A stretch of 64,000 nt of DNA from Bacteroidales bacterium (GTDB taxonomy: Bacteria > Bacteroidota > Bacteroidia > Bacteroidales > UBA932), in assembly GCA_016285455.1 (NCBI GenBank), contig JAEEQS010000009.1:1-64000 (forward strand). Reading direction: 5' to 3'. A program made the position numbers and the translations under genes. Below the pieces are notes generated by a model that had not been told where the DNA came from, did not search any database, and saw only the letters and a list, made by a program, of their open reading frames with translations. This document shows, one piece after another, positions 53,875 through 62,938 of this stretch; positions within the stretch are counted from its first letter, which is position 1, and each line of letters starts with the position of its first letter.

Positions 53875-54864
53875 TTATCCCTCAGCGATAATTCTAGCTA
53901 CTTCTTCCTTTATGTTTTTCCAGGTTGTTCCGTCTAACTTGGTTCCCACAACTTCCACAATCCTGGACGATACGTAAGAGCCTATGCTTCCGCAGATATC
54001 CAGAGGAAGATCCTGGGCAAAACCGTAAAGGAAACCGGCGGCGTAAAGGTCTCCTGCACCGGTAGCGTCTACTGCATTGGCCAGGAAAGGATCTATTCTG
54101 TAAATCTTTTGGCCGCTTTTAACCAGAGAACCTTCTTTTCCCACCTTTACGACTGCTATTTTGCACAGTCTGGAAATGTCTTCCAGCGCCTCCTGCGGCC
54201 CCTTGCCTGTAAAGGCCTTGGCCTCAGTCTCGTTGGCAAAGACAATGTCCACGTATTTTTCAACTATCTCGTGGAGAAAATCATAATTGCTTTCAACTAC
54301 GTTATAGCTTGCAAGGTCTATTGATATAGTCATTCCCAACTGGGCGCAAATCTGAACGGCACGGCGAACAAGATCGTGGTTCTGAACCAGATAGCCCTCT
54401 ATATGAAGAATGTCGTACCCCGCAAAAAAGTAATCTCTCAGATCATCTGCCCCAAGCTCCAGGGCCGCGCCCATATAGTCTGCAAAAGTGCGCTCTGCGT
54501 TTGGCGGAGTTATAAACACTATGGCTCTTCCGCTGGCGTCTTTTCCCGTCAACAGATGCGGACGGATGCCTATGCTCTCCTGGCTCTCCTTGAAAAGGCG
54601 GCCCGGGGCATCGTCTCCAACCATTCCCACAAAGGCGCTGCGCATTCCCAGAATGGCCGCGCCTGCAATGGTATTGGCTGCGCTTCCTCCCGGAACAATT
54701 TGTATCTTAAGGTCTTTAATATCTTCCCATATTCCGTTTGCCGTCTGGCGGTCAACCCATTGCATACTGCCTATAGGAAGATTGTATTTTTTCAGGATGC
54801 TCGTATCCGGCATCACTGCCAGAACATCAGTAAGAGCATTGCCGATTCCTATGATAGATTTCAT
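53875..54864 (-). CDS. Adenosine kinase (PfkB family)
   Basis: A protein of 329 residues. The ribokinase-fold signatures are IVPGGSAANTIAGAA near residue 55 and VDATGAGDLYAAGFLYG near 265 with the catalytic Asp. Adenosine is the likely substrate by overall similarity (GIGNALTDVL start, FANETEAKAFTG). It is first of the operon with rprX and rprY, a link that recurs in Bacteroidales. A 9-mer copy ends the gene. Confidence 0.9.
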   Translation of the reverse strand: MKSIIGIGNALTDVLAVMPDTSILKKYNLPIGSMQWVDRQTANGIWEDIKDLKIQIVPGGSAANTIAGAAILGMRSAFVGMVGDDAPGRLFKESQESIGIRPHLLTGKDASGRAIVFITPPNAERTFADYMGAALELGADDLRDYFFAGYDILHIEGYLVQNHDLVRRAVQICAQLGMTISIDLASYNVVESNYDFLHEIVEKYVDIVFANETEAKAFTGKGPQEALEDISRLCKIAVVKVGKEGSLVKSGQKIYRIDPFLANAVDATGAGDLYAAGFLYGFAQDLPLDICGSIGSYVSSRIVEVVGTKLDGTTWKNIKEEVARIIAEG

Positions 54865-54888
54865 TCTTTTCTAAAATTTGCTCCTTTA

Positions 54889-54918
54889 CAAAGGTATCAT
54901 TTATTTTGCGTAAATTTG
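54889..54918. promoter_or_regulatory. Divergent -7 boxes for adenosine kinase and the flippase-like gene
   Basis: CAAAGGTA (54889-54896) reads TACCTTTG on the minus strand, 24 bp before the kinase ATG. TAAATTTG (54911-54918) precedes the ATG at 54943 on the plus strand by 24 bp. Confidence 0.5.
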
Positions 54919-54942
54919 TTCTCATTCAAAAAAAGAGTTTGT

Positions 54943-55968
54943 ATGGCAGAGGGAAAAACCAAACGGTTTTCCGCAAAATATATAATCCAATATGTCCTGA
55001 TGCTGGCCTTGGCGGTCGTGCTTTTGTATTTCAGTTTCAGGAAAATAAGCTGGGGAGAATTTGTGGCTGGCCTATCCACTTGCCGGTGGGGCTGGATTGC
55101 CGCCGCCGTTGCAACAGGCTTTTTCGAATACCTGATCCGAGGAGCAAGATGGAAGATGCTGCTGGGCCAGATAGATCCGGATTCCTCCGTATGGGCTTCA
55201 TATCACGGCGTTTCCATAGGCAACCTTGCAAATTTTGCCTTCCCAAGAATCGGTGAAGTGGCCCGTTGCGGCGTGGTCAGCACCCTTAAGAAAAACACCA
55301 CATTTGAAGGCGCCGTGGGTACCGTAGTGGCAGAAAGGGCTTGGGATCTGTTCTGCCTGGTTTTGATAGGAGTCAGCTTTGCTTTTCTATGCTGGAACGA
55401 ATTCGGGGAATTCTTCTCCAACCAGATGATAGATCCCGCTTCAGGAAAATTCACATCCTCATCGCTGAGGCTGGTTTTCATAATTCTGGGTTCAGTGGTT
55501 CTGCTTGCCATTTTGACTTACGCTTTTCGTAAAACAATAGCACAGACCAAGATAGGCTCCAAAATAATAGGCTTTCTTTCAAATATGTGGCAGGGAATCA
55601 AAGCCGCCTTCAAGATGAAGCGCAAATGGCTTTTCTTCCTCTACACTATTCTTCTTTGGGGAAGTTTCTATGCTACGAGCTACTTTACGATTGAAGCTTT
55701 CCCTGCTCTGGAGGGATTGGGTTGGAAAGATGCTCTTTTCCTTATGGTTGTGGGCAGTTTCGGCTGGGTGATTCCTGTTCAGGGAGGAATCGGGGCCTAC
55801 CATTTCATCATAGCTTTAGCGGCTTCCGAAGTATATGCCGTGCAATGGAACGACGGCGTTGTGTTTGCCACTATAAGCCATGAGTCCCAGGCTCTTTCAA
55901 TGATTCTGTGCGGCGTGGTTTCTCTGATTTACTATGCCTGGTACAAAAGAAATATTACAAAACAATGA
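54943..55968 (+). CDS. Flippase-like LPG-synthase-TM (YbhN/UPF0104) membrane protein
   Basis: A protein of 341 residues from the ATG at 54943; the longer upstream frame is antisense to adenosine kinase. About eight transmembrane helices are seen. The family motifs GEVARCGVVSTLKKNTTFEG with VVAERAWDL and FGWVIPVQGGIGAYHF are clear. Family members are linked to lipid or polyprenyl-glycan flipping. Its stop overlaps the next start (ATGA). Confidence 0.88.
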   Translation: MAEGKTKRFSAKYIIQYVLMLALAVVLLYFSFRKISWGEFVAGLSTCRWGWIAAAVATGFFEYLIRGARWKMLLGQIDPDSSVWASYHGVSIGNLANFAFPRIGEVARCGVVSTLKKNTTFEGAVGTVVAERAWDLFCLVLIGVSFAFLCWNEFGEFFSNQMIDPASGKFTSSSLRLVFIILGSVVLLAILTYAFRKTIAQTKIGSKIIGFLSNMWQGIKAAFKMKRKWLFFLYTILLWGSFYATSYFTIEAFPALEGLGWKDALFLMVVGSFGWVIPVQGGIGAYHFIIALAASEVYAVQWNDGVVFATISHESQALSMILCGVVSLIYYAWYKRNITKQ

Positions 55969-58145
55969 ACATATACTTCAGAGTAAGAGTCGATACCTTG
56001 CCGGGTGATGAAGTCTATATCACGGGCTCTTCTCCCCTCCTTGGAAAATACTATCCAGACAATGCCTTCAAAATGACGGCCGCGGGCAAGAATCCAGCCG
56101 GGGAAACTCTATGGGAAGCCAGGCTGGTATTTGATTCTCTGAAGGAAAGGGTGCTATTCTACAAGTATTTTGTCAAAAGCCCAGACGGAACCATCAGATA
56201 TGAAGTGGGAGGCGGAAGAAGGCTTGCCCTTAACTCAGCGACGGCAAAAATCGAGAGCATAGACCATTGGCAGGAATATACGGAAGAGGCTCCGTTCTTG
56301 ACGGATCCTTTTGCCCACGTGTTCTACGGAGCCAGGTACAGCCCTTACACCCAAACCCACAACGAAACTCACGAGCTGATAATCAGGGCTGTTGTGCCTA
56401 ATGTGCCAAGAGACTGCAGGATTGTGCTTTGCGGAGAAGGCAAAAGGCTGGGAGGCTGGAAGCCGGAACAAGGAGTCAAGATGGCAAGGCTCAAAGGACT
56501 GAAATGGATAGCCAGTTTCTGCACCCAAGGCCTTGAAGGCCAGACGTTGAAATACAAGCTGGCGATGGTCAACCAAAAGACCGGAGAATACATTTTTGAA
56601 ACTCTTCCAGAGGACAAGGAAAGAGAATTTCTCATTCCAAAAATAGACAGAAACGAAACCGTAATCAAAGAGCACTCCCAGGTAAAATTCCCGCCAGCCA
56701 GCCGCAAGTTTGCAGGATGCAGCGTTCCGGTATTCTCCCTGAGGACAGAATCAAGCAGCGGATGCGGATGCATAGAAGATCTTAAGGCCATTATAGACTG
56801 GGCTTCAAAGACAGGAATGAAAGTGGTGGAAATACTGCCTGTAAACGACACGGCCAACACTTTCACCGGAGCAGATTCAGACCCGTACAGATGCATTACA
56901 TCCTTGGGTATAAATCCTCTGTATCTTTCTCTGGCAACCCTCAGTCCGTTGAAAGACAAGCAGAAAGAAAAAGATGCCCAGAAGGAGATGAAATCGCTTA
57001 ACCGCAGGGCAACCGTAGATTACGAAGACCTCTACTTTTTCAAGAAAAAATATCTGGAAGATCTGTTTGAAGAAAGGGGCAAGACAGATGCGGCCCATCC
57101 GGATTTCTACAAGTTCCTTGGCGAGCACAAAGACTGGGTTTACGGTTATGCTCTTTTCAGCGCTCTAAGAGACACTTACAACACAGCAGACTTTTCCCTC
57201 TGGGGAGGGTTCAGCAAATATTCGGAAGACCTTTCCGTGGCTTTCGGCGGAAGGGTTCTCAGCAAAACGTTTGCGGCCGCCCATTCCGTTCTCGGAAGAT
57301 TCAACTGGGAGACTATAAAGCAAATTCATCAGAAGACTCAGTTCTATATCTGGCTTCAGTTCCATCTTTTCCGCCAGATGGATGACGTAATAAAATACGC
57401 CCATTCAAAAGGCATCGCCATAAAGGGAGAACTCCAGATGAGAGTGCTGAAAAACAGCGTGGACACCTGGAAGTTCCCTCACTTGTTCAAAGAAGAAGCA
57501 AAAGACGGATTCGCCGTCTTCAACTGGAAGGCTCTGGAAGAAGAAAACTTTATGTGGTGGAAAAAGCGGATGAGGGTAATGAGCTGGTATCTCGATATTT
57601 TCAGCATCAGAGAAGAAGATGTCTGCACAGAGGAAGAACGTCCTATCTACAACAAGATGATTCCTCAGCTGGTTGCTGCATCCAACCTGATGGCTTGGGG
57701 CAATGGCTGGGAAAGCCTGAGGCTTCTGCCACTGTCAAAAGCGGAGGACAATCCACAAACTCCTTACCTTGGCGCTATCTATTCTTCCACTCCACAGTCC
57801 AAGACTCTCAGGATGTGGCTCGGTGAAAGAATCAAGACAATCAGCTTTGCCTCTCCAGACAAAAAGCAGACATATTTCGACGCTACAGAACAGGAATGCG
57901 CTGCTGAGATAGAAAACATCCTGGGGAAAGACAGCATGTTTGCCCTTGTTTCAATTCAGGACTGGATGAGCCTGGATTCCAAACTCAGAAGCCGCTTCCC
58001 TTATTCAGAAAGGATAAATGATCCGAAATCCAAGGATCAGGTCTGGAAGTACCGGATGCATATAACGGCAGAGAGCCTGCTTGGGGCAGACTCTCTCAAT
58101 GCTCTTATCTCCAAACTCATATCCAATTCAGGCAGAGCGGAATAA
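55965..58145 (+). CDS. GH77 4-alpha-glucanotransferase homologue lacking catalytic residues
   Basis: A protein of 726 residues, shorter than the roughly 890 typical of Bacteroidota MalQ. Two N-terminal CBM20-like starch-binding domains cover residues 1-245 (GDEVYITGSSPLLGKY). The C-terminal part is clearly GH77 (IQDWMSLDSKLRSRFPYSER, WKYRMHITAESLL). The catalytic motifs are missing. RIDH is replaced by SIREED after MSWYLDIF, the acid-base EDLG block is not found, and the THDxxT site reads SSTPQSKTLR. It is probably a starch-binding pseudoenzyme. It overlaps the flippase-like gene by 4 bp. Confidence 0.8.
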   Translation: MNIYFRVRVDTLPGDEVYITGSSPLLGKYYPDNAFKMTAAGKNPAGETLWEARLVFDSLKERVLFYKYFVKSPDGTIRYEVGGGRRLALNSATAKIESIDHWQEYTEEAPFLTDPFAHVFYGARYSPYTQTHNETHELIIRAVVPNVPRDCRIVLCGEGKRLGGWKPEQGVKMARLKGLKWIASFCTQGLEGQTLKYKLAMVNQKTGEYIFETLPEDKEREFLIPKIDRNETVIKEHSQVKFPPASRKFAGCSVPVFSLRTESSSGCGCIEDLKAIIDWASKTGMKVVEILPVNDTANTFTGADSDPYRCITSLGINPLYLSLATLSPLKDKQKEKDAQKEMKSLNRRATVDYEDLYFFKKKYLEDLFEERGKTDAAHPDFYKFLGEHKDWVYGYALFSALRDTYNTADFSLWGGFSKYSEDLSVAFGGRVLSKTFAAAHSVLGRFNWETIKQIHQKTQFYIWLQFHLFRQMDDVIKYAHSKGIAIKGELQMRVLKNSVDTWKFPHLFKEEAKDGFAVFNWKALEEENFMWWKKRMRVMSWYLDIFSIREEDVCTEEERPIYNKMIPQLVAASNLMAWGNGWESLRLLPLSKAEDNPQTPYLGAIYSSTPQSKTLRMWLGERIKTISFASPDKKQTYFDATEQECAAEIENILGKDSMFALVSIQDWMSLDSKLRSRFPYSERINDPKSKDQVWKYRMHITAESLLGADSLNALISKLISNSGRAE

Positions 58146-58934
58146 TTACTTGTGGGCTGAATACTCAGACGCAAGTTTTACAAGATGCTGGAAGATTGGC
58201 AGGAACTCTTTTTTGCCGGCATACACGAATCCTTCCGGATGGAACTGCACACCATAGAACTTTCCGTCCGGACTCTCGATTGCCTCTACGATTCCGTCAG
58301 AAGACTTTGCGGTAACCTTGAACCCAGGAGCAATTTTCCCGCAAGCCTGATGGTGGAAGGAATTAACTGCAACCTCTCCGCTTCCAAGCAATTTCTCCAT
58401 AAGCGACCCTTTCTCAATCATTATGGTGTGGCTGCCGTAAGAGCGCGGACCTGTCTGGCGATGCTGGATAGCATCCTTTACTTCAGACGGTATGTCCTGG
58501 ATCAAGTCTCCGCCCATTGCAATGTTCAGGCACTGTATGCCTCGGCAAATTCCTAGAACAGGAATACCTTTCAGAACGGCTTTCCTGATAAGCGCAAGGT
58601 CATATGTATCCCTTTCTGGAACAACCGTTCCCAGGAAAGGGCTAGGCTCCTGCCCAAAAAGCAGTGGACTAACATCCTCTCCTCCAGTCATTAGCAGGCC
58701 GTCTATACGGTCCAGATATTCATCAATCTCTTTGTCTGATGTTGTAATCGGAATGATGAATGGGATACCGCCGGCTTTACGGACGCTTACAACATATGTC
58801 ATTCCAACTTCAACGGTTGTTCCGTCTATGGAACAGGATATTCCAATAACCGGCTTCTTCTGGGTTTGTGCCATAACCGGAATGCTGAGCAGCAATGCTG
58901 CCAGCAGCATTATTGAAGAGTAAAATCTTTTCAT
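58146..58934 (-). CDS. Exported gamma-glutamyl hydrolase-like class I GATase
   Basis: A protein of 262 residues with a signal peptide (AALLLSIPVMAQTQ). Peptidase C26 signatures are present: the nucleophile in LGICRGIQCLNIAMGGDLIQ and the His-Glu in VQFHPEGF. Cytosolic relatives (PuuD) cut gamma-glutamyl-GABA; an exported form probably acts on gamma-glutamyl peptides in the periplasm. It is 12 bp after the serine hydrolase gene. Confidence 0.87.
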   Translation of the reverse strand: MKRFYSSIMLLAALLLSIPVMAQTQKKPVIGISCSIDGTTVEVGMTYVVSVRKAGGIPFIIPITTSDKEIDEYLDRIDGLLMTGGEDVSPLLFGQEPSPFLGTVVPERDTYDLALIRKAVLKGIPVLGICRGIQCLNIAMGGDLIQDIPSEVKDAIQHRQTGPRSYGSHTIMIEKGSLMEKLLGSGEVAVNSFHHQACGKIAPGFKVTAKSSDGIVEAIESPDGKFYGVQFHPEGFVYAGKKEFLPIFQHLVKLASEYSAHK

Positions 58935-58946
58935 ATCTGTCTTCTT

Positions 58947-60599
58947 TTATTTCCTTGTCCAGCCGCCAAATGCCTTCTCCTCGCCTTCTCCGAACTCCTG
59001 GTCAAATCCTGTAACCTTGCCGTCTTCCATCCTGAAAGTCAGCTCAAAGCCGTGCCCGTCTGAACGGAATACATAGGTTGTGCCGCTCTTGTGCTTGAGT
59101 TCTTTCTTCCACTCTTTCTTGTCTGCATACTTCACAGGAATGCGGTAAAGTTTTCCTTTCTCGTATGTGATGATAATGTCTCCGAACGGAGCTTCCTTGG
59201 TGTAGGTTCCGGCAAAGATGCTCTTGTCGGCAACTTCCGGAAGAACCTCAGGTTTCGGCTTTGCTTTCTGCTCGGCGATGGCCTTGTCTCTGGATGTGGT
59301 GTAGTCTTTCCAGTACTCGGCGCTGTAGTCTCTGAGAGGCTCCTTGGCTCCTCTGACAAGGTCAATCACCCTTCTCATAATAGCATATCTCGGATTTGCT
59401 CCAACCTCGCAGTTGAGCAGCACGCATCCGGCCAGTTTCAGTTCAGGAACATAGTAGCAGATGGCTGTTACTCCCCAGGAAGTTCCCGTGTGGAAGTAAA
59501 GCTTGTAGTCGTGGTTCTGCTCTATGAACCAGCACATTCCGTAAAGTCTCATCATCGATGAGTCTTGGCTTACAACTGTGTATCCGCGGTGCAGAGGAAG
59601 CATTGCCCTTCTCGGCATCACGAAAGTTGTATCAACCACATTACCGTTACCGTCGCGATTGACAACATAACCGTTGTTGCAGTGGAACTGGGCATACCTG
59701 ATCAGGTCTTCCACATTGGAAACAAGGCTGCCGGCCGGACCGATCACTGTCAGCCAGTTGAGAGCCTGCTCGTCTCCGTAAAGAGGAAGCACGGCAACCT
59801 TTCCGCCTCCTGCATAGGTGTAGTCGTGAGGAGTAACCACATCCTTTGCAGCAGCAAAGCCGTCTGCATTCATCGTGGATGATTTCATTCCCAGAGGCTT
59901 GAACACTCTTTCACGCACATTGTCTTCCCAGCTCTTGCCGGTGTATTTCTCTATCAGCTTGGAGCATACAACAAATGTGATGTTGTTGTAGTCATAGCCG
60001 CTGCGGAAACTGAATCCAGGTTTCAGGAAGCCCAGAAGCTTGTAGGTGTCTTCCCTGTCATAGCCCAGGTTTCCGAAGTAGGTTCCGGCTTCATCCACAA
60101 GACCTGTTGAGTGCAGAAGGGCGTCTCTAACGAGCATGTTGTTTGAAACATAAGGATTGTCCTTGAACATCTCAAAGTCCGGCAGCAGTTTCTTTACTGT
60201 ATCTGTCCACTTGAACTTGCCCTCGTTAACCAGCTGAGCCATCACCGTTGCCGTAAAGGACTTTGACACAGAGGCTATCTGGAACATGGAAGAGGTCTTT
60301 ACCGGGTCTCCCGGCTTGTTGACAACAGGCTTCACTCCGGCCTGTGTGAACTTGCACTCATCGTACTTTACTCCTGCAAAGCCCACTCCGTCCGCAGGCC
60401 TGAGTTCCTTCACTCCGTAAGCCTTCATAAAGACAACCTTGTTGTCAACCGACACGGCAACGGAAGCTCCCGGAATTTGCCAGGTTTCCATCACCTGCTT
60501 TACGTAGTTGTCAACCTTGTTTGCAAAATCAGAGTCCTGTGCGGAAAGTGGAGCCATAAGGCCCAGCACTATCGCTGAGAAAAGAAATAATCGTTTCAT
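58947..60599 (-). CDS. Secreted beta-lactamase-family serine hydrolase
   Basis: A protein of 550 residues with a signal peptide (LGLMAPLSAQ). The SxxK motif is in IASVSKSFTATV and the YxN motif in SGYDYNNITFV; HTGTSWG stands in the third-motif place (KTG-like). A C-terminal DUF3471-like beta domain follows (IFAGTYTKEAPFGDIIITYE). It is probably a D-Ala peptidase or esterase rather than an antibiotic resistance enzyme. It is first of a two-gene unit with the GATase. A 9-mer copy lies in its signal-peptide region. Confidence 0.88.
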   Translation of the reverse strand: MKRLFLFSAIVLGLMAPLSAQDSDFANKVDNYVKQVMETWQIPGASVAVSVDNKVVFMKAYGVKELRPADGVGFAGVKYDECKFTQAGVKPVVNKPGDPVKTSSMFQIASVSKSFTATVMAQLVNEGKFKWTDTVKKLLPDFEMFKDNPYVSNNMLVRDALLHSTGLVDEAGTYFGNLGYDREDTYKLLGFLKPGFSFRSGYDYNNITFVVCSKLIEKYTGKSWEDNVRERVFKPLGMKSSTMNADGFAAAKDVVTPHDYTYAGGGKVAVLPLYGDEQALNWLTVIGPAGSLVSNVEDLIRYAQFHCNNGYVVNRDGNGNVVDTTFVMPRRAMLPLHRGYTVVSQDSSMMRLYGMCWFIEQNHDYKLYFHTGTSWGVTAICYYVPELKLAGCVLLNCEVGANPRYAIMRRVIDLVRGAKEPLRDYSAEYWKDYTTSRDKAIAEQKAKPKPEVLPEVADKSIFAGTYTKEAPFGDIIITYEKGKLYRIPVKYADKKEWKKELKHKSGTTYVFRSDGHGFELTFRMEDGKVTGFDQEFGEGEEKAFGGWTRK

Positions 60600-60621
60600 A
60601 AAGATTGCATTTTGCTTTTCA

Positions 60622-60649
60622 CAAATATAACCATTTTACGTTATATTTG
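60622..60649. promoter_or_regulatory. Divergent -7 boxes for the serine hydrolase and radA
   Basis: CAAATATA (60622-60629) reads TATATTTG on the minus strand, 22 bp before the hydrolase ATG. TATATTTG (60642-60649) precedes the radA ATG at 60669 by 19 bp. Confidence 0.5.
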
Positions 60650-60668
60650 TCTTGGGAAGATAATAGTT

Positions 60669-62045
60669 ATGGCAAAGGTCAAGAAAGCGTTTTTCTGCAA
60701 CAACTGCGGTTATGAGAGTCCGAAATGGCTGGGGCAGTGCCCTTCCTGCGGACAGTGGAACACTATGGTGGAGGAGGTGATAAGCCGCGGCGAAGGCCCT
60801 TCTTCCAAGAGTTATGCTGCTCCTGGCATTAACGCAAAGCCACAAAAACTGTCTGAAATCGAGGCCAGCGGCAATGAGGAAAGGATTTCTTTCGGCTCTC
60901 TGGGCGAGCTGGACCGTGTCCTTGGCGGAGGTATGGTAAAAGGCTCCCTGGTTCTGGTCGGGGGAGAGCCGGGCATCGGAAAATCCACCCTCAGCCTGCA
61001 GATTCCGCTTTCCAACCCTAACCTTAAAACTCTCTATGTATCAGGCGAGGAGAGCGCCCGCCAGATAAAGATGAGGGCGGAAAGGCTTGGCGGTATCCAC
61101 GACGGCTGCTACATTCTTCCTGAAACCTCCCTTGACAACATAATAGACCAGGCAAAGGCAATAAAGCCTGAGCTGATAATCATAGATTCCATACAGACCA
61201 TCTTTTCCACAGCTGTGGAATCATCTGCCGGTAGCGTATCCCAGGTTAAGGAATGCGCCGTTTCTCTCCTGAGGTTTGCCAAAGAGACCAACACCCCTGT
61301 AATCATCATCGGCCACATCACCAAAGACGGCACCATTGCCGGCCCTAAGGTTCTGGAGCATATAGTAGATGTTGTTCTCCAGTTTGAAGGAGACACAAGG
61401 CATTCCTTCCGCATTCTCAGAAGCATCAAAAACCGCTTCGGGGCTTCTGCCGAACTGGCTGTGTACGAGATGACTGGAACTGGCCTCAGAGAAGTCCTCA
61501 ACCCTAGCGAGATGTTCATCTCCACCCACGAGGAAACCCTCAGTGGCAGCGCTGTTGCCGCAATGCTGGATGGCACCCGCCCGTTCCTGATTGAGGTGCA
61601 GGCTCTTGTCTCAACCGCCGCATACGGCACTCCTCAGCGTTCCGCCACCGGCTTTGATGTCAGAAGGCTCAATATGCTGCTGGCAGTCCTGGAAAAGAGA
61701 GTCGGCTTCAAGATTGGCGCAAAGGATGTCTTCCTGAATATTGCCGGAGGCATCAAGGTTGCCGACCCGGCCTGTGACCTTGCCATCATAATGAGCATTC
61801 TGTCTTCCAACTTTGATGTTGCCATAAGCCAGAAATATACCTTTGCGGCAGAAGTGGGCCTCAGTGGAGAAATAAGACCTGTTTCCCAGATAGAGAGAAG
61901 AATCGCCGAAGCGGAAAAACTCGGTTTCGAGAGAATCTACATCTCCTCCTACAGCCAGAAAGAAGAAAAGCAGCACAAGAAGATCAAAGTCATCCGCGCC
62001 TCTTCAATTCCTCAAATCGTAAGAGATATTTTCCAGGAAGACTGA
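60669..62045 (+). CDS. radA: DNA repair protein RadA/Sms
   Basis: A protein of 458 residues from the ATG at 60669. The C4 zinc finger is CNNCGYESPKWLGQCPSCGQ. The RecA-like ATPase has Walker A GGEPGIGKST and the RadA-specific KNRFG, followed by a C-terminal Lon-like domain (FLNIAGGIKVADPACDLAII). RadA is a branch-migration helicase used in recombination repair and, in naturally competent bacteria, in integration of incoming DNA. Confidence 0.96.
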   Translation: MAKVKKAFFCNNCGYESPKWLGQCPSCGQWNTMVEEVISRGEGPSSKSYAAPGINAKPQKLSEIEASGNEERISFGSLGELDRVLGGGMVKGSLVLVGGEPGIGKSTLSLQIPLSNPNLKTLYVSGEESARQIKMRAERLGGIHDGCYILPETSLDNIIDQAKAIKPELIIIDSIQTIFSTAVESSAGSVSQVKECAVSLLRFAKETNTPVIIIGHITKDGTIAGPKVLEHIVDVVLQFEGDTRHSFRILRSIKNRFGASAELAVYEMTGTGLREVLNPSEMFISTHEETLSGSAVAAMLDGTRPFLIEVQALVSTAAYGTPQRSATGFDVRRLNMLLAVLEKRVGFKIGAKDVFLNIAGGIKVADPACDLAIIMSILSSNFDVAISQKYTFAAEVGLSGEIRPVSQIERRIAEAEKLGFERIYISSYSQKEEKQHKKIKVIRASSIPQIVRDIFQED

Positions 62046-62049
62046 TTAT

Positions 62050-62922
62050 ATGAAAACCGCACGCCACATACTGCTGTCTTTCATTGTAACAATTGTTTTT
62101 GCTGTCTGCTCCAAAGCTCAGACAAAGGAAGGGTTTACTACACTTATAGAAATCTTCCGGCAGGCAGAAAGAATCAATGGTCACTATATCCCAAAAGATC
62201 TGGAGGACGCTGTCAGATGTCTGGATTCCCTGCTCACAGATGAAGAAAAAGACGCTTTTGGCTATAACGATATAATTGATCAAAATGGCATGTGGTTAAG
62301 AAACAGATGGCTGTTGTGGTGGAATTCACGTCTGGCTGTCTATTTTAAAAGCATAGGTGTGAGGGAGCCTGAAAACATGTCCTGGATTATCGAAGAGGCT
62401 TATCATAACTGGAAAAAGAACAAAGATATCGGGCTGGAAAGAATTAAAGAGGATAACAGAAACCATATCCTTCCGGATGATTTGAAAAAGAAATATGAGA
62501 AATTTGAAAATATGGGATTAAGCAATCTTTGGGACGACCGCGAACTTGAGTATCATGGAAACCGCAACCGTCCCATATTTGAAAAAGAAGGGCTGAAAGT
62601 GGGGACCCGGCTTTATTACATTTTTCCTTTTGGATGCACAACTGAAAAAGAAGAGAATATCCTGCATAGAACCGGTTCCTACAAGGATATGACGGAAGGT
62701 ATTATAACCGAGATTCAGTATTTCCCGCCCAGGATCAAAGTAAAACTGACTAAATCCACTTCAAGGCATGGAATAATAGTCTTTGATGAAAACGGTCCTT
62801 TTGACAATCTGCACAAAAGCCGGGATTTCAAAATATTCAATGTCAAAAGCCGCAATATATATCTGCTCGGTAAAGGCAAAGAATTCTGGTTCTCCTTAAA
62901 AGGAGCCTGGGAGGTATATTGA
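62050..62922 (+). CDS. DUF6794-domain exported protein
   Basis: A protein of 290 residues with a signal peptide (MKTARHILLSFIVTIVFAVC). The region YIPKDLEDAVRCLDSLL, then GMWLRNRWLLWWNSRLAVYF and ENMSWIIEEAYHNW matches what I recall of DUF6794, whose function is unknown. The C-terminal half is beta-rich and lysine-rich. It is 4 bp after radA and more AT-rich than radA. Confidence 0.65.
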   Translation: MKTARHILLSFIVTIVFAVCSKAQTKEGFTTLIEIFRQAERINGHYIPKDLEDAVRCLDSLLTDEEKDAFGYNDIIDQNGMWLRNRWLLWWNSRLAVYFKSIGVREPENMSWIIEEAYHNWKKNKDIGLERIKEDNRNHILPDDLKKKYEKFENMGLSNLWDDRELEYHGNRNRPIFEKEGLKVGTRLYYIFPFGCTTEKEENILHRTGSYKDMTEGIITEIQYFPPRIKVKLTKSTSRHGIIVFDENGPFDNLHKSRDFKIFNVKSRNIYLLGKGKEFWFSLKGAWEVY

Positions 62923-62938
62923 TCTAATTGCTATCATA

